Below are positions 62,453-64,000 of a stretch of 64,000 nucleotides of DNA, piece by piece. Both the position numbers and the translations under genes were made by a program. The stretch is taken from NCBI RefSeq assembly GCF_900115955.1, contig NZ_FOYL01000016.1, forward strand, positions 62,001 to 126,000, read 5' to 3'. Position 1 is the first letter of the stretch, and every line of letters begins with the position of its first letter. Below the pieces are notes generated by a model. It was given only the letters and a program-made list of their open reading frames with translations. It was not told the origin of the DNA and did not search any database. This stretch comes from Lentzea waywayandensis. GTDB lineage: Bacteria; Actinomycetota; Actinomycetes; Mycobacteriales; Pseudonocardiaceae.

Positions 62453-64000
62453 TCAGGGCGACGAACGTGTGCCGGTCGGCCCACCGCTCGGAGACCCAGG
62501 CCAGCGCCCGTCCCAGCCCCTCAGGCGAATCTGCGGCGTGCGGAACGCCGTCCACCATCCACCACTCGACCCGCTGCCCCTCGACGTGCAGTTCGTCGTG
62601 CACGACGACGACCCCGTCGGGCAGCGCGACCTCGAGCAGTTCGCACGCCATCCGGACCGCCCCGAGGTCGTGCCACTGGACGACCTCGCCGACGTGGTCG
62701 GGAGAACCGTCGAACTCCTCGGACGCCAGCGCCAGGTCCAGCAGGTCGGCCAGTTCCTCGGAGCCGTCGGCCAGCAGCACTCGGGAAGCCGGAGCCAGCC
62801 CCAGCAACCACGGGTGATCCAGCACCACGACGTCCTCGGCGGCCGCTACGGCTCCGGAGAGCACCCGCAGCCGCTCCGGCGGAGCGAAGTCCCCCTCGGG
62901 CAGAGCCGCGTAGGCACGCAGCACCACGGCGTCCGCGATCGCGCGGTCCTCGTCGCCGAGTCGTTCCAGCACGAACTCGGCATCGTCGTCGTCCCAGATC
63001 TCCAGCGACGACCGGACGCCACAAGCGCGCAGCACGTGCTCGGGCAACTCCAGATCCGGCACGGCGTCGAAGAGCCCGTCGAGCAACGACGCCTCCGGCA
63101 GCCGGAACGACCGCGGCGACTTGCCTGCCAGCAGTGCGTGCCGGGCGATCCACCAGCCCGTGTACCCGTCGGGCTCGGCCACGGCACGCCAGGTCACCGG
63201 ATCGGAAGCCAGCAACCGCAACGCGGCGGGCCAGTCGGCGACGAGATCCAGATCCCGGACGGCCACGACGCGGCTGGGCTCGTCCGGCACGGACGCCCAC
63301 CACGCGGACTCGTCAGCCAGGTCGTGATCCGGGCCGGAGGGCTCGTCGTCGACGACCACCGAGAACCCGTCCACCACACCGACGGCGACCAGCGCGGAAC
63401 GCGGGTAGGAGTCAGCGATCTCCTTGGACAGCAACGGGAACGCGTCGGCCTCGACCACGCCGACCAGCGGCGAGTCGGGCAGCAGCAGCTCGTCCGCGCG
63501 ATGCCACTCGCCGGAGCCGTCAGGCAGGGCCAGCGAGCCCAGCCACGGCTCCTCGCCTGCCCGCAGACCCGCGCGGTCCACGAGGCGCAGCACGGTCTCG
63601 ACCAGGTCCAGACCGTCGAGCCCGGCCTCGGCGTCCTCCAACGACCGCGCCACGTTCTCGCGCAACGAAGGATCCGCGAGCAGTTCGGCGGCACCGGCCT
63701 CGACCGCCCCCAGCCGCACCAGGAGCGGGTGCACGGCGTCCGGGTGCACGACCCGCAGACCGGGCAACGGCTCGTCGGCGATCAACGTGGTCCGCGGCCC
63801 CGTCACCACGCGGCCGTCGGCCAGCGGCACAGGCAGTGAAGCCAGAGCCTCGCGGACGTCCGGATCCACCTCGGCGAGAGGCGCGAAGGCCGCGTAGACG
63901 TCGCGCCACCAGCCTGGATCGCCGGAGACACCCGCCAGAGCCGCGACCACCTCGGCGGTGGTCACGCGCGGAACTTCCAGCGCTGCCAGGGCTTTGGCGT
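62418..64000 (-). CDS. Sacsin-like ATPase/chaperone, C-terminal part (5' end outside window)
   Basis: The frame stays open to the window edge; the GTG at 63965 lies within the frame and is not taken as the start. At least 527 residues are visible, rich in Asp, Glu and Leu, with WWRDVYAAFAPLAEVDPD and a closing EGLGRALAWVSERWADRH. This matches my recollection of the C-terminal part of actinobacterial sacsin N-terminal-ATPase-like (Hsp90-type GHKL) proteins of about 950-1000 aa. The ATPase domain itself would be off the window, so the call rests on the tail only. Confidence 0.6.
   Translation of the reverse strand, partial: AKALAALEVPRVTTAEVVAALAGVSGDPGWWRDVYAAFAPLAEVDPDVREALASLPVPLADGRVVTGPRTTLIADEPLPGLRVVHPDAVHPLLVRLGAVEAGAAELLADPSLRENVARSLEDAEAGLDGLDLVETVLRLVDRAGLRAGEEPWLGSLALPDGSGEWHRADELLLPDSPLVGVVEADAFPLLSKEIADSYPRSALVAVGVVDGFSVVVDDEPSGPDHDLADESAWWASVPDEPSRVVAVRDLDLVADWPAALRLLASDPVTWRAVAEPDGYTGWWIARHALLAGKSPRSFRLPEASLLDGLFDAVPDLELPEHVLRACGVRSSLEIWDDDDAEFVLERLGDEDRAIADAVVLRAYAALPEGDFAPPERLRVLSGAVAAAEDVVVLDHPWLLGLAPASRVLLADGSEELADLLDLALASEEFDGSPDHVGEVVQWHDLGAVRMACELLEVALPDGVVVVHDELHVEGQRVEWWMVDGVPHAADSPEGLGRALAWVSERWADRHTFVALITDPSAATLLG

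Overview
The window reads as a chromosomal segment of a high-GC actinobacterium, most likely a member of the Pseudonocardiales (Lentzea/Saccharothrix/Actinosynnema-like). The grounds are the base composition, frequent GTG starts, 4-base ATGA/GTGA gene overlaps, and the families present: SepH, DUF2537, DUF2530, a type VII secretion cassette with YbaB, UreAB without UreE, and a sacsin-like ATPase. The genus is inferred, not shown. Coding density is high. I found no tRNA, rRNA, CRISPR array, transposase or phage gene.

Layout. 1-2702: the 3' part of an FtsK-like ATPase, a small coiled-coil protein and a GNAT enzyme in one operon. 2786-7751: an NADPH oxidoreductase, repeat copy 1, then an alkyl-DHAP-synthase-like flavoprotein divergent from tetR-glpD. 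7757-10322: a terminator and a type VII secretion substrate cassette. 10452-12538: an ABC-2 exporter. 12528-17016: photolyase, citrate synthase, and a tetR-pfkB pair. 17100-19444: acyl-CoA dehydrogenase and an amidohydrolase. 19494-29107: repeat copy 2, aldose epimerase, a metallo-lactamase-fold hydrolase with an AAA ATPase, an amino-acid permease, a lipoprotein, an MFS carrier, asparagine synthase, repeat copy 3, and pdxH. 29263-33495: the urease operon ureAB-C-F-G-D. 33640-36891: an ABC exporter with its own sensor kinase and regulator. 37004-38131: serC. 38194-43408: a MacB-like exporter operon divergent from an OmpR-type two-component system. 43510-51247: sepH, small membrane proteins, a heterodimeric ABC exporter, DUF2537 and a TrmH-family methyltransferase. 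51457-56763: a GCS2-type ligase, a transpeptidase-like pseudoenzyme, an ABC-F protein and superoxide dismutase. 56811-62452: a toxin-antitoxin pair behind an iron-box-like site, DUF2530, a purine permease, marR-MFS, and a cupin divergent from a tetR with twin operators. 62418-64000: the C-terminal part of a sacsin-like ATPase.

Much of the window consists of transporters paired with local regulators (TetR, MarR, two two-component systems), mixed with housekeeping genes (gltA, serC, pdxH, sepH, sod, phr, ure).

The most unusual feature is a family of three dispersed repeats (about 3817-4232, 19494-19973 and 28040-28397). Each carries a 144-base near-perfect hairpin. Its 26-bp inner stem has diverged between copies at 10 positions, every change being compensated in the opposite arm, while the outer stem, internal loops and terminal loop stay essentially constant. 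A short GC hairpin and a variable 15-bp tandem repeat follow. All three lie in the same orientation at the 3' end of a minus-strand gene.
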